Translations under genes and position numbers: made by a program
The notes under the pieces: generated by a model
Told to the model about the DNA's origin: nothing
Seen by the model: the letters and a program-made list of their open reading frames with translations, nothing else
Databases searched by the model: none
Shown: piece by piece, positions 16,209 through 24,285 of the stretch
How the letters are laid out: every line of letters begins with the position of its first letter
Numbering within the stretch: position 1 is the stretch's first letter
Assembly: GCF_049844995.1 (NCBI RefSeq)
Contig: NZ_JBNCMC010000004.1
Span: 1 to 64,000, forward strand
Reading direction: 5' to 3'
Source of the DNA: Luteimicrobium sp049844995
GTDB lineage: Bacteria > Actinomycetota > Actinomycetes > Actinomycetales > Cellulomonadaceae
DNA length: 64,000 nt

Positions 16209-17153
16209 GTGAGCACGCGCACGGGCATCGACTGGGCGGCACCCGTCCCGGGTGCGCGCTACCACGGCGTGCGCGTCCCCAGCGGCACGCTCGCGGCCGT
16301 GAGCCTCGCCGCCGACCCCGAGGCCGTCGACGCCGGCGGGGCGCGCGGCGGCCGCGTCGTCCTGCTGCCCGGGCTCACGGGGTCCAAGGAGGACTTCGCG
16401 CTCGTCATGCCGCTCCTCGCGCGCGCCGGCCTCGACAGCGAGTCGGTGGACCTCGCCGGACAGTACGAGTCGGCGTCCGCCGGGCCGCGCGGCGTCGCGT
16501 CGGCGGGGGCGAGCCCGTCTGCCTCGTACGACTACCCGCTGTACACGGGGGACGTGACGGCGATCCTCGAGGCCGGGGAGCCCGCGCACGTCGTCGGGTA
16601 CTCGTTCGCGGGCGTGGTCGCGCAGCTCGTGGCGGTCGCGCGGCCCGACCTCGTCCGCAGTCTCACGCTCGTCTCCACGCCCCCCGGCTACGGCAACGGG
16701 TTCCGGGGCGTGTCCTGGATCGGCTGGGCGTCCGGGACGTTCGGGCCGCGCGTGGCGGCGTCGCTCATGCTCTGGGGCGTCCGGAACAACCTCAACCGGG
16801 TCGACGACGACCGGCTCGCGTTCGTCCGGGCCCGGCTCGGCGCGACCCGCCGGGACAGCGTCGACGACACCATCGCCCTCATGATGGCGATCCCCGACGT
16901 GCGGGACGCCGTCGCGGCGCTGCCTGTGCCCAAGCTCGTGGCGGTCGGGCGGCACGACCTGTGGCCCGTGCGGCGGCACGCCCGCTTCGCCGCGAGCATC
17001 GGCGCCGAGCTCGGGGTGTACGGCTCCGGGCACAGCCCCAACGAGACCGCGCCCGCCGCTCTCACCGCGGACCTGGTGCGCCTCTACCGAGCGGCGCCGT
17101 CGTCCGGCGAGGGCGTGACGCCCGTCGAGGACCCGGAGGGCACGCCGGGCTGA
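16209..17153 (+). CDS. alpha/beta hydrolase
   Basis: 314 residues, no signal peptide. The fold is seen in RVVLLPGLTGSKEDF (about residue 47), the nucleophile elbow GYSFAG (about 131), an acid in AVGRHDLWP (about 240) and the His in GSGHSPNE (about 269). It resembles esterase/lyase-type hydrolases, and the substrate is unknown. The last 70 bases overlap the converging glycosyltransferase gene, an unusually long antisense overlap that encodes the disordered tails of both proteins. Confidence 0.82.
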   Translation: MSTRTGIDWAAPVPGARYHGVRVPSGTLAAVSLAADPEAVDAGGARGGRVVLLPGLTGSKEDFALVMPLLARAGLDSESVDLAGQYESASAGPRGVASAGASPSASYDYPLYTGDVTAILEAGEPAHVVGYSFAGVVAQLVAVARPDLVRSLTLVSTPPGYGNGFRGVSWIGWASGTFGPRVAASLMLWGVRNNLNRVDDDRLAFVRARLGATRRDSVDDTIALMMAIPDVRDAVAALPVPKLVAVGRHDLWPVRRHARFAASIGAELGVYGSGHSPNETAPAALTADLVRLYRAAPSSGEGVTPVEDPEGTPG

Positions 17154-17890
17154 CGACGGCGCCACGCGCGCCGCTCCGCGCGGTGGCGGAAGGGCCGGGA
17201 CTCCGGCCAGCAGACGCGGACCGTCGTCACGACCCACCGCAGCCGGCGGCCGAAGCTCGACCACGAGTCGAACGGCCGCGCCGACACCCCGACCACCCAG
17301 GCGTCGTCGTGCACGACGCGCATCCACGGCCGCACCTGGAAGCTGAGGTCGAGGTCGTCGTGGATGTCGGCGCGGTCGCGGTGGACCAGGTCGCGGAGCT
17401 CGCGCCACGCCTCCCGACGCATCGCCATCGACGAGCCGAACAGCGGCGGGTGCCCCAGGTACGGGCCCACCACGGCGTACAGGCCGCCGAGGTACCAGTG
17501 GTCGCCCATCCAGTTGACCACGCGCCGGGGTCCGTAGAACCGGCCGCGCCCCGTGAGCAGGTCCGGGGCGTCGGGGCCGGAGAACCGGGCGACGAGGCGC
17601 TCGACCCAGTCCCACGCCGGGAGCGAGTCCGCGTCGAGGCGGGCGATCACGTCCTCGGTGGCCGCGTCGTACCCTGCCGCCGACGCCGGCCAGATCCCGT
17701 GGACGGGCTGCGTCACCACGGTCGCGCCGTGGGCCCGGGCGACGTCCGCGGTGTCGTCGGCGGAGTCGTTGTCGACGACGATCACACGGTCCGGGCGGCG
17801 GGTCCCGGCCTCGAGCGCGGCGAGGCACCGTCGCAGCAGGGCGGCGTCGTTGCGACTGGGGACGACCACCGCGACCGAGGGAGCGCTCAC
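17084..17890 (-). CDS. family 2 glycosyltransferase
   Basis: 268 residues from a GTG at 17890. The GT-A fold shows SVAVVVPSRNDAALL, VIVVDNDSADDT and the metal-binding ARLDADS (DxD-like, about residue 90), then GSSMAMRREAW for the acceptor loop. Two hydrophobic stretches near the middle are too short to be clear membrane helices. Such enzymes add sugars to lipids, proteins or polysaccharides; the acceptor is unknown and no glycan operon surrounds it. The basic, disordered C-terminus overlaps the converging hydrolase gene by 70 bases. Confidence 0.87.
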   Translation of the reverse strand: MSAPSVAVVVPSRNDAALLRRCLAALEAGTRRPDRVIVVDNDSADDTADVARAHGATVVTQPVHGIWPASAAGYDAATEDVIARLDADSLPAWDWVERLVARFSGPDAPDLLTGRGRFYGPRRVVNWMGDHWYLGGLYAVVGPYLGHPPLFGSSMAMRREAWRELRDLVHRDRADIHDDLDLSFQVRPWMRVVHDDAWVVGVSARPFDSWSSFGRRLRWVVTTVRVCWPESRPFRHRAERRAWRRRQPGVPSGSSTGVTPSPDDGAAR

Positions 17891-17987
17891 GTGTCGTGAG
17901 CCTACGGCGTCGGGCGGCGCGAACCCGGGAGGATCGGCGTGGAAGCCGCCGCTGACCAGGCGTTTCGCCCTATCCAGGTCCGTGGGC

Positions 17988-17993
17988 TAGTGT
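17988..17993 (+). promoter_or_regulatory. -10 element of the 6C-like small RNA
   Basis: TAGTGT ends seven bases before the first hairpin of the RNA at 18001. No clear -35 is seen. Confidence 0.5.
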
Positions 17994-18000
17994 GTCCGAC

Positions 18001-18080
18001 GGTGACGCGGTATCCCCCCTGCACCGCGTCACCACCTACGTCACGAAGCCCCGGTCGCAGCACGCGGCCGGGGCTTCGTC
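18001..18080 (+). ncRNA. 6C-like small RNA
   Basis: Two hairpins lie in about 80 bases with no reading frame. The first pairs GGTGACGCGG (18001-18010) with CCGCGTCACC (18024-18033) and presents the 13-base loop TATCCCCCCTGCA, holding six consecutive C. The second pairs 18043-18054 with 18068-18079 (12 bases, ACGAAGCCCCGG and its complement) and looks like the terminator. A hairpin with a C-run loop followed by a terminator hairpin is the pattern of the actinobacterial 6C RNA (B11 in mycobacteria), a regulator that pairs with G-rich mRNA sites. A -10 element stands just upstream. The gene lies in the gap between the glycosyltransferase and the amidohydrolase. Confidence 0.75.
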
Positions 18081-18099
18081 GTGCTCCGGGGCCGGGTCG

Positions 18100-19413
18100 T
18101 CACGCCGCCGCCGCGGGCGTGCGGGCCAGGCGCTCGCGCAGCGCCGCGACGACCTCGCGCTCGTCGACCTCGACCAGCGCGTAGTCCCGCACGACGACTC
18201 GCCCGCCGACGACGACGTGCCTCGGCCGGCGGCCCGGGGCCGCCCACAGGAGCCCCGCGACGGGGTCGGCGACGCCCGCGTCCGCCACGCCGGAGACGTC
18301 CCACACGCACAGGTCGCCGGCCGTGCCGGGGCCCAGCGTGCCCAGCCCGGGCCGGCCGAGCCCCGCCGCCGAGCCCGCCGTCGCCAGGCCGAGCACCGTG
18401 CGCGCGGGGAGCTGCGGCCCGACCAGCGCCGAGACCTGGAGCGCGAGGCGCGCGTCGGCGAGCAGGTGGCCCGCGTCGTTGCTGCCGCCGCCGCTGGTGC
18501 CGAGGCCGACCGTGATCCCCGCGTCGAGCATCCGGGCGACCGGCGCGACCCCCCAGCCCATCGGCACGTCGCAGCCCGGGGCGTGCGTGGCGGTGACGCC
18601 GGCGGCGGCCAGCCGGGCGATCTCGTCGTCCGTCACGTCGCACAGGTGGGCGACCGTCACGTCGGGCGCGAGCCAGCCCCACGCCTCGAGGAGGTCGAGA
18701 GGCCGCCGGCCGTAGCGCTCGAGCGCGATCGCCGTGTCGACCTGCTCGTTCGCCTGCGTCCTGCGGCGCAGGCCGTGCTCGCGCGCGACCTCTCCGAGCG
18801 CGCGGAACGTCGCCTCGTCGTCCGAGTGGACGCCCGCCGGCCCGACGGCGAGCTGCAGCATCCCGTCGTCGGTCACGCCGTTCCCCGGCCCGCCGCCCGG
18901 GAGGAGGGCGCGCACGATCGCGTCGGCCGAGCGCGCGGCACGGGCCGCGTCCTCGCGGGCCGAGCCCCGCACGAGCACCAGGCGCGCGCCCACGTCCCGG
19001 ACCGCGCCGGTGGTCGCGGCCGCGAGCTCGACGGTCCGCTCCGCGTCCACGTCGTGCGGCCAGTTGAGGTGGTGGTCGGCGACCGTCGTGACGCCGCACA
19101 GCAGCGACTCCGCGGCGCCCACCGCCGCGGCGGCCCGATACAGGTCCGGGTCGTGGCCCGCGCCGTCGTAGGCGGCCGCCATGGTCGGCAGCCAGCGCGC
19201 CATCGGCACGCCCCGCGTCCCCGGCAGCGTGCGGAAGGCGCTCTGGAGCAGGTGGTGGTGCGCGTTGACCAGGCCGGGCGTGACGACGCACCCCGACGCG
19301 TCGAGGGACGTGGTGCTGGGGAGGCCGTCGTCGAGGAGCAGGGGAGCGTCGGCGCCCGGGAGGTCGGTCGCGGCGTCGGTCAGGACGCGTTCCGCGGAGG
19401 TGACGTGCAGCAT
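18100..19413 (-). CDS. amidohydrolase of the 8-oxoguanine deaminase/TrzN group, altered metal site
   Basis: 437 residues, an amidohydrolase TIM barrel. The N-terminal metal motif is GLVNAHHHL; HHLNWP and a distal AHLCDVTDDEI follow. The overall order is that of 8-oxoguanine deaminases and hydroxyatrazine-type hydrolases. Two positions differ from what I recall of that family: the THLAE His is replaced in RRTQANEQVD, and the GVDGSASND Asp is replaced in GTSGGGSND. Loss of the Asp recalls TrzN, which uses Thr there. So the enzyme may dehalogenate or deaminate a purine or triazine ring by a changed mechanism, or be inactive. It is followed upstream by a reductase and a regulator on the same strand, all next to the purine region. 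Confidence 0.75.
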   Translation of the reverse strand: MLHVTSAERVLTDAATDLPGADAPLLLDDGLPSTTSLDASGCVVTPGLVNAHHHLLQSAFRTLPGTRGVPMARWLPTMAAAYDGAGHDPDLYRAAAAVGAAESLLCGVTTVADHHLNWPHDVDAERTVELAAATTGAVRDVGARLVLVRGSAREDAARAARSADAIVRALLPGGGPGNGVTDDGMLQLAVGPAGVHSDDEATFRALGEVAREHGLRRRTQANEQVDTAIALERYGRRPLDLLEAWGWLAPDVTVAHLCDVTDDEIARLAAAGVTATHAPGCDVPMGWGVAPVARMLDAGITVGLGTSGGGSNDAGHLLADARLALQVSALVGPQLPARTVLGLATAGSAAGLGRPGLGTLGPGTAGDLCVWDVSGVADAGVADPVAGLLWAAPGRRPRHVVVGGRVVVRDYALVEVDEREVVAALRERLARTPAAAA

Positions 19414-19461
19414 GCGGCCGTTTCTACCAGCCGCGTGTCACGCGCTTGTGACGTGCGCGTG

Positions 19462-20436
19462 TCAGAGCTCGAGGACGAGGCGCGGGCAGCCTGCCGCTGC
19501 GCGCGAGACGCACAGCATCATCGTGCGGTGCTCCGCCTGCTCGTCGGGCGTGAGCACCGAGTCGCGGTGGTCGGCCTCGCCCGAGACCATCGGCGTCTCG
19601 CACGTCCCGCACGTGCCCTCGCGGCACGACGAGAGCACCAGGACCCCGGCCTCCTCGACGCACTCGAGCACCGTGCGGTCCGCCGGGACCTCGATCGTCG
19701 TGCCCGTGAGCTCGAGCTCCACCTCGAACGCGACGTCCGCGGCGGCGTCGGCGGGCTGCTCCTTGGGCTCGAACCGCTCGAGGTGCAGCGAGCCGTGAGG
19801 CCAGGAGCGCACCGCGTCCTCGACACCCGCCATGAGCCGCCCCGGCCCGCAGCAGTAGACCTGTGCGCCCGGCTCGAAGGCCGCAGGGTTCCCCAGCAAC
19901 GCGTCGAGGTCGGCCCGGCTGCCCTCGTCCGCGACGTGCAGGACCACCCGGCCCGGGTGCTTGGCGGTCAGCTCGTCCGCGAACGCCATCCGCGCGCGGC
20001 TCGACCCGCCGTAGTGCAGCACCCACGCGGTGCCGGCCGCCTCGGCCGCCGCGATCATCGGGAGCATCGGCGTGATGCCGATCCCCCCGGCGACGAGGAC
20101 CGCGGGCGCCGCCGCGTCGAACACGAAGTGGTTGCGCGGCCCCCGGGCGGTCAGCTCGTCGCCGATGGCGAGCGCGTCGTGCACCCAGGCCGACCCGCCC
20201 CGGCCAGCCGGCTCGCGGAGCACCGCCACGGTCCACGTGCGGGCGTCGGACGCGCCGCACAGCGAGTACTGGCGCTCGACGCCGGCGCCCGGGAGCGTGA
20301 GGTCGACGTGGGCCCCGGGCTCCGCGGCGGGCAAGGGCGCGCCGTCCGCGGCGGCGAGCGTGAGGGCCACGACGCCGTCGGCGAGCTGCTCCTTGGCGAC
20401 GACGACGACGCCGCGCGCGACGTCCGCGGCGCTCAC
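19462..20436 (-). CDS. PDR/VanB-family flavin and [2Fe-2S] oxygenase reductase
   Basis: 324 residues. An FMN/ferredoxin-reductase beta barrel (RQYSLCG, about residue 57), an NAD-binding domain (VLVAGGIGITPML, about 112) and a C-terminal plant-type [2Fe-2S] domain with CREGTCGTC and a final Cys in MMLCVSRA. Proteins of this build pass electrons from NAD(P)H to Rieske oxygenases. No oxygenase lies beside it, so it may serve the Rieske protein at 41343-42416, which has its own reductase, or one elsewhere. The GTG start overlaps the stop of the XRE-cupin gene (GTGA), so the two are translationally coupled. Confidence 0.88.
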   Translation of the reverse strand: MSAADVARGVVVVAKEQLADGVVALTLAAADGAPLPAAEPGAHVDLTLPGAGVERQYSLCGASDARTWTVAVLREPAGRGGSAWVHDALAIGDELTARGPRNHFVFDAAAPAVLVAGGIGITPMLPMIAAAEAAGTAWVLHYGGSSRARMAFADELTAKHPGRVVLHVADEGSRADLDALLGNPAAFEPGAQVYCCGPGRLMAGVEDAVRSWPHGSLHLERFEPKEQPADAAADVAFEVELELTGTTIEVPADRTVLECVEEAGVLVLSSCREGTCGTCETPMVSGEADHRDSVLTPDEQAEHRTMMLCVSRAAAGCPRLVLEL

Positions 20437-21086
20437 CGGTGGCTCCGGTCGCGTCGGCGCCGGGTGGGCGCGTCGAGCCGGGGCTTCTGCTTGACCACGA
20501 TCAGCCGGAACAGCGAGCCGTCCGCCGAGCGCCACCGGTGCGACGTGCCGCCCGGGTAGTAGGCCGAGTCCCCGGCGGCGAGCTCCGAGACGCCGTCGTC
20601 GCCGAGGTCCAGCACCACGCCGCCCGCGACGACGTAGAGGAACTCGTCCTCGTCGTGGACGTAGTACTCGCCCGGGTCGGTGTTGGCGCCGACCCACTCG
20701 AGGGGCTCGAACGCGCGGGCGCCCCGCACGAGGAGGCGGGCCTCGCCCTGCGAGAACGGGCCGCGGGCGCCCTCGGTGGACCGCAGCACCCGGGGGCGTC
20801 GGTCGTCCGGGTCGGCCTGCTGCGGGTCGCCCGCGGCCAGCAGCTCGACCTGGCTGGTGCGCAGCGCCTGCGCGATCCGCTCCAGCGAGACCATGCTCGG
20901 CCGGGTGTGCCCGCGCTCGAGCTGGCTGAGGAACGAGTGGGACAGGCCCGTGCGCTCGGCGACCTGGATCAGCGTCAGCCCGTGGGCGCGGCGCAGGGCT
21001 CGCATGCGCTCGCCGACCCGGCGGGCCTGGTCGTCGAGGACCCGCTCCGGGGGCGGCGCGGCTGGGCTGGTGACGGCGCTAGACAT
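20433..21086 (-). CDS. XRE-family regulator with cupin sensor domain
   Basis: 217 residues. An XRE helix-turn-helix (about residues 22-77, MRALRRAHGLTLIQVAERTG, SHSFLSQLERG, TRPSMVSLERIAQAL) is joined to a C-terminal cupin barrel (about 120-200, YYVHDEDEFLYVVAGG and YYPGGTSHRWR). PuuR/SutR-type regulators of this build sense small amines or nitrogen compounds. It is divergent from the purine operon at 21283 and probably acts on the shared 196-base gap; the 9-3-9 palindrome at 21205-21225 is the best operator candidate. It is co-translated with the reductase that follows. Confidence 0.9.
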   Translation of the reverse strand: MSSAVTSPAAPPPERVLDDQARRVGERMRALRRAHGLTLIQVAERTGLSHSFLSQLERGHTRPSMVSLERIAQALRTSQVELLAAGDPQQADPDDRRPRVLRSTEGARGPFSQGEARLLVRGARAFEPLEWVGANTDPGEYYVHDEDEFLYVVAGGVVLDLGDDGVSELAAGDSAYYPGGTSHRWRSADGSLFRLIVVKQKPRLDAPTRRRRDRSHR

Positions 21087-21168
21087 CGGACCTCATTCCT
21101 GGACCGTAACCGCGCCGTCTCCGTTCGAGGCGAGCTGTCGATCACTCTTTACACGCGCGGCCCGACGC

Positions 21169-21200
21169 GTTACGCGGCCGAAACGCGCGCTCCGTAGCGT
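21169..21200 (+). promoter_or_regulatory. GlnR-type box and promoter of the rightward purine operon
   Basis: GTTAC (21169-21173), six bases, then GAAAC (21180-21184) form a canonical GlnR a/b pair. Ten bases later stands the -10 TAGCGT (21195-21200). TTTAC at 21148-21152 may be an extra half site. The promoter of the leftward operon at 42597-42628 has the same boxes and the same spacing. Activation under nitrogen limitation is inferred. Confidence 0.7.
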
Positions 21201-21204
21201 CGCC

Positions 21205-21225
21205 GATGTTGATCCCATCAACATC
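21205..21225 (+). promoter_or_regulatory. 9-3-9 palindrome, candidate operator
   Basis: GATGTTGAT-CCC-ATCAACATC is a perfect inverted repeat that begins five bases after the -10 element, so a bound protein would block transcription. The adjacent XRE-cupin regulator is the likely binder; this is inference. Confidence 0.6.
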
Positions 21226-21282
21226 CCAGGGCCGCCGCGAGGGCGTGGCGGCCGCCCGTGAAGGACCCTCGGAGGACCCGCC

Positions 21283-22575
21283 GTGACCGATGCGCCGCCT
21301 CGCCCCGTCTCCCTGCTGCGCGGCGCCACGCTCCCCGACGGGAGCACCGCGGACGTCGCGATCGCGGGCGGCGTCGTGACCGCCGTCGTGCCGGCCGGGC
21401 ACGGGGCCGCTGAGGCGGCCGGCGCCGACGGCGAGGTCCTCGACCTGACCGGCTACGTGCTCCTCACCGCGCCCGCCGAGCCGCACGCCCACCTCGACAA
21501 GGCGCGCAGCTTCGAGCTCATCGGCCCACCGCTGGGCGACCTCGGCTCCGCGATCGACGCGTGGCGCGAGTACGCCGCGACGATGTCGGTGGAGTCGATC
21601 GCCGACCGGGCTCGCGCCCAGGTCCTCGAGATGCTCGCGCTCGGCACCACCGCGATCCGCACCCACGTCGACGTGCTGAGCGGCGACGGCTCCGCGACGG
21701 TCGAGGAGGCGACGCGCGGCACCCGTGCGCTGGTCGCGGTCCGCGACGAGCTGGCGCCGCTGGTCGACCTCGAGCTCGTCGCGCTCGCCGGGCCGCTGTG
21801 CCCCGACGCGCACGTCGAGGCGGTCCTCGACCTCGGCGTGGACGCCGTCGGGGGCGCGCCGCACCTCGCCGACGACCCGCTCGCCGACCTGGACCGGCTG
21901 CTCGCCATCGCGTCGCGCCGCGGCCTGCCCGTCGACCTGCACACCGACGAGAGCCTCGACGGCCCCGTCACCCTCGACGCGTACGCGCGCGCCGTCCGCG
22001 ACTGGCCGCGCGACCGGCAGTACTCCGCGGGGCACTGCGTCCGGCTGGGGACCCTGCCCGCGGACGAGCGGGACCGGGTCGTGGCGGAGGTCGCGGCGTC
22101 GGACCTGGGGATCATCACCCTGCCGATCACGAACCTGTACCTGCAGGGCTGGGACGCTCCGGTCGGCACGCCGCGCGGCCTGACCGCGCTCCGGAGCCTG
22201 CTCGACGCCGGCGTGCGCGTCGCCGCCGGGGCCGACAACGTCCGCGACCCGTTCAACCCCGTCGGGCGCGGCGACGCGCTCGAGACGGCGTCGCTGCTCG
22301 TCACCGCCGGGCACCTGTCGCCCGCCGAGGCCTACGCCCTCGTGTCCGACGGCGCGCGCAGCGTCCTCGGGCTGCCGGCCGCCGGCCCGCGGCCGGGCGC
22401 CCGGGCGGAGCTGCTCGCCGTCCGGGGCGCGAGCCTCGCGGACGTCGTCGCGACGGCGTCCCCCGACCGCGTCGTCATCCACCGCGGGCGCGTCGTCGCC
22501 CGCACGACCCTCACCACCACCGTCGCCACCGTCCCCGCTGCCTCGGCCGTCCGCGAGCCGGCGCCCGTCGGATGA
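21283..22575 (+). CDS. cytosine-deaminase-like amidohydrolase (CodA/AtzC group)
   Basis: 430 residues. Metal ligands are in AEPHAHLDKA (about residue 67), DLHTDES (about 225), GHCVRLG (about 247) and GADNVRDPFNPVG (about 317, catalytic Asp), all as in cytosine deaminases and the N-isopropylammelide hydrolase AtzC. A C-terminal composite beta domain is present (LLAVRGASLADVVATAS). It should remove an exocyclic amino or alkylamino group from a pyrimidine-like or triazine-like ring. It is the first gene of the rightward operon, with the GlnR-type promoter about 85 bases upstream, and is followed by an ABC transporter that may import its substrate. Confidence 0.85.
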   Translation: MTDAPPRPVSLLRGATLPDGSTADVAIAGGVVTAVVPAGHGAAEAAGADGEVLDLTGYVLLTAPAEPHAHLDKARSFELIGPPLGDLGSAIDAWREYAATMSVESIADRARAQVLEMLALGTTAIRTHVDVLSGDGSATVEEATRGTRALVAVRDELAPLVDLELVALAGPLCPDAHVEAVLDLGVDAVGGAPHLADDPLADLDRLLAIASRRGLPVDLHTDESLDGPVTLDAYARAVRDWPRDRQYSAGHCVRLGTLPADERDRVVAEVAASDLGIITLPITNLYLQGWDAPVGTPRGLTALRSLLDAGVRVAAGADNVRDPFNPVGRGDALETASLLVTAGHLSPAEAYALVSDGARSVLGLPAAGPRPGARAELLAVRGASLADVVATASPDRVVIHRGRVVARTTLTTTVATVPAASAVREPAPVG

Positions 22576-22619
22576 GCCTGCCCCGCACCCTCCAGCCCGC
22601 GCCCGAGGAAGAGGTACCC

Positions 22620-23390
22620 GTGTCCACTGCCACCGCACCCGTCACCGAGACGGTCACCAGCACCCTGCTCGACTTCCGCGACGTCGAGATGACGTTCCCC
22701 GACGGCACCGTCGCGCTCCGCGGCGTGGACCTCACGGTCGACCGGGGCGAGTTCGTCTCCGTCGTCGGACCGTCCGGCTGCGGCAAGTCGACGCTGCTGC
22801 GGATCGCGTCCGGTCTGGAGACCGCGTCCGACGGCGCCGCCCGGGTCGACGCGTCCCGCATCGGCTACGTCTTCCAGGACGCCACGCTCCTGCCCTGGCG
22901 GTCCGTGCGGGACAACGTCGAGCTGCTCGCCGAGCTGAACGGGCAGCCCAAGGCCGTGCGCCACGCCAAGGGGGACCGCGCGATCGAGCTCGTGGGCCTC
23001 ACGGGGTTCGAGAAGCACCTGCCCAAGCAGCTGTCGGGCGGCATGCGGATGCGGACCTCGCTGGCCCGCTCGCTCACCCTCGACCCCGAGCTCTTCCTGT
23101 TCGACGAGCCGTTCGGCGCGCTCGACGAGATCACGCGCGAACGCCTCAACGACGAGCTCCTCCGGCTGTTCGTCGAGCAGCGGTTCGCGGGCCTGTTCAT
23201 CACGCACTCGGTCTCGGAGGCGGTCTACCTCTCGACGAAGGTCGTCGTCATGTCGGGCCGGCCGGGGACGGTCGTGCAGGAGTTCGAGGTGCCGTTCCCG
23301 ATGCCCCGCGACCCCGACATCCGCTTCACCCCCGAGTTCGCCGAGCTCGTGGGCCAGGTCTCCCGCGCTCTGAGGGAAGGACACCGCTGA
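22620..23390 (+). CDS. ABC transporter ATP-binding protein (nitrate/sulfonate/taurine type)
   Basis: 256 residues from the GTG at 22620, five bases after GAGGAAGAGG; an ATG at 22572 that overlaps the previous stop would add 16 residues. Walker A is GPSGCGKST, the Q loop VFQDATLLPW, the signature LSGGMRMR, Walker B LFLFDEPFGALDE, and the switch His is in FITHSVSEA. It powers uptake together with the permease and lipoprotein that follow. The permease ATG overlaps its stop by one base. Confidence 0.93.
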   Translation: MSTATAPVTETVTSTLLDFRDVEMTFPDGTVALRGVDLTVDRGEFVSVVGPSGCGKSTLLRIASGLETASDGAARVDASRIGYVFQDATLLPWRSVRDNVELLAELNGQPKAVRHAKGDRAIELVGLTGFEKHLPKQLSGGMRMRTSLARSLTLDPELFLFDEPFGALDEITRERLNDELLRLFVEQRFAGLFITHSVSEAVYLSTKVVVMSGRPGTVVQEFEVPFPMPRDPDIRFTPEFAELVGQVSRALREGHR

Positions 23391-24244
23391 TGGCCACCAC
23401 CCTGCAGGAAGTCACCGAGACCCGCGTGGCGCGGGTCGCCGTCCGGCGCTCGCGGAAGCGCACGCCCGTCCAGTGGTGGCAGCCCGTCGTCGTCCTCGCG
23501 CTGCTGGTCGGCGTGTGGTCGCTCGTCGCGCTGTACTACGACAAGTCCAAGGGGCTGGCGTTCCTCGTCCCGTACCCGCGGCTCGTGCTCGAGGCGCTCG
23601 TCCACGACACGGCCCAGCCGACGTTCAACCAGGAGCTCTGGCAGGCGCTGGGCCGGTCGACGGCGGTCGCGCTGACGGGGCTCGCCATCGCGATCGTCAT
23701 CGGCGTCGCGTGGGCCGTGCTGATGTCCCAGGCCAAGTGGCTCGAGCGCTCGCTCTACCCCTACGCCGTCGTGCTGCAGTGCGTCCCGATCCTCGCGCTC
23801 GTGCCGCTCATCGGCGCCCTGTTCGGGTACGGCTTCCCGTCCCGCGTGATCGTGACCGTGATGATCGCCCTGTTCCCGATGGTGTCGAACACCCTGTTCG
23901 GGCTGCAGTCCACCGACAAGGGGCAGCGCGAGCTGTTCCAGCTCCAGGGCGCGGGCCGCGGGACCCGCCTGGCGAAGCTCCAGCTCCCCGCCGCGCTGCC
24001 GTCGATCTTCGTGGGCCTCCGGACCTCGGCCGGCCTGTCGGTCATCGGCGCGATCGTCGGCGACCAGTTCTTCCAGCGCGGCAACCCCGGGCTGGGCGTG
24101 CTCATCCAGGTGACCGCGTCCCGCCTCATGGGGCCCGAGCTCTACGCGACCATCATCGTCGCCTCGCTGCTCGGCGTCGCCGTCTTCCTCGTCTTCGGGC
24201 TCCTCGGCCGTCTCGCCGTGGGCCGTTGGTACGACTTCAGCTGA
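23390..24244 (+). CDS. ABC transporter permease
   Basis: 284 residues with about six hydrophobic helices; the first is at about residues 28-50 (WWQPVVVLALLVGVWSLVAL). The cytoplasmic loop LFQLQGAGRGTRLAKLQLPA is the EAA-like motif that docks the ATPase in BPD_transp_1 permeases of the SsuC/TauC group. Together with the ATPase and lipoprotein it forms a complete importer, most likely for an N-heterocycle or its breakdown product given the operon. Confidence 0.92.
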   Translation: MATTLQEVTETRVARVAVRRSRKRTPVQWWQPVVVLALLVGVWSLVALYYDKSKGLAFLVPYPRLVLEALVHDTAQPTFNQELWQALGRSTAVALTGLAIAIVIGVAWAVLMSQAKWLERSLYPYAVVLQCVPILALVPLIGALFGYGFPSRVIVTVMIALFPMVSNTLFGLQSTDKGQRELFQLQGAGRGTRLAKLQLPAALPSIFVGLRTSAGLSVIGAIVGDQFFQRGNPGLGVLIQVTASRLMGPELYATIIVASLLGVAVFLVFGLLGRLAVGRWYDFS

Positions 24245-24285
24245 CCCCTCTGCCCCACGTCTGCCCCCACCGAAACGGAGCACCC

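Noticed and set aside
19462..20436. A recent duplicate of the reductase at 40366-41346
   Set aside because: Domain order is the same, but sequence similarity by eye is limited to family motifs, so they look like old paralogues.
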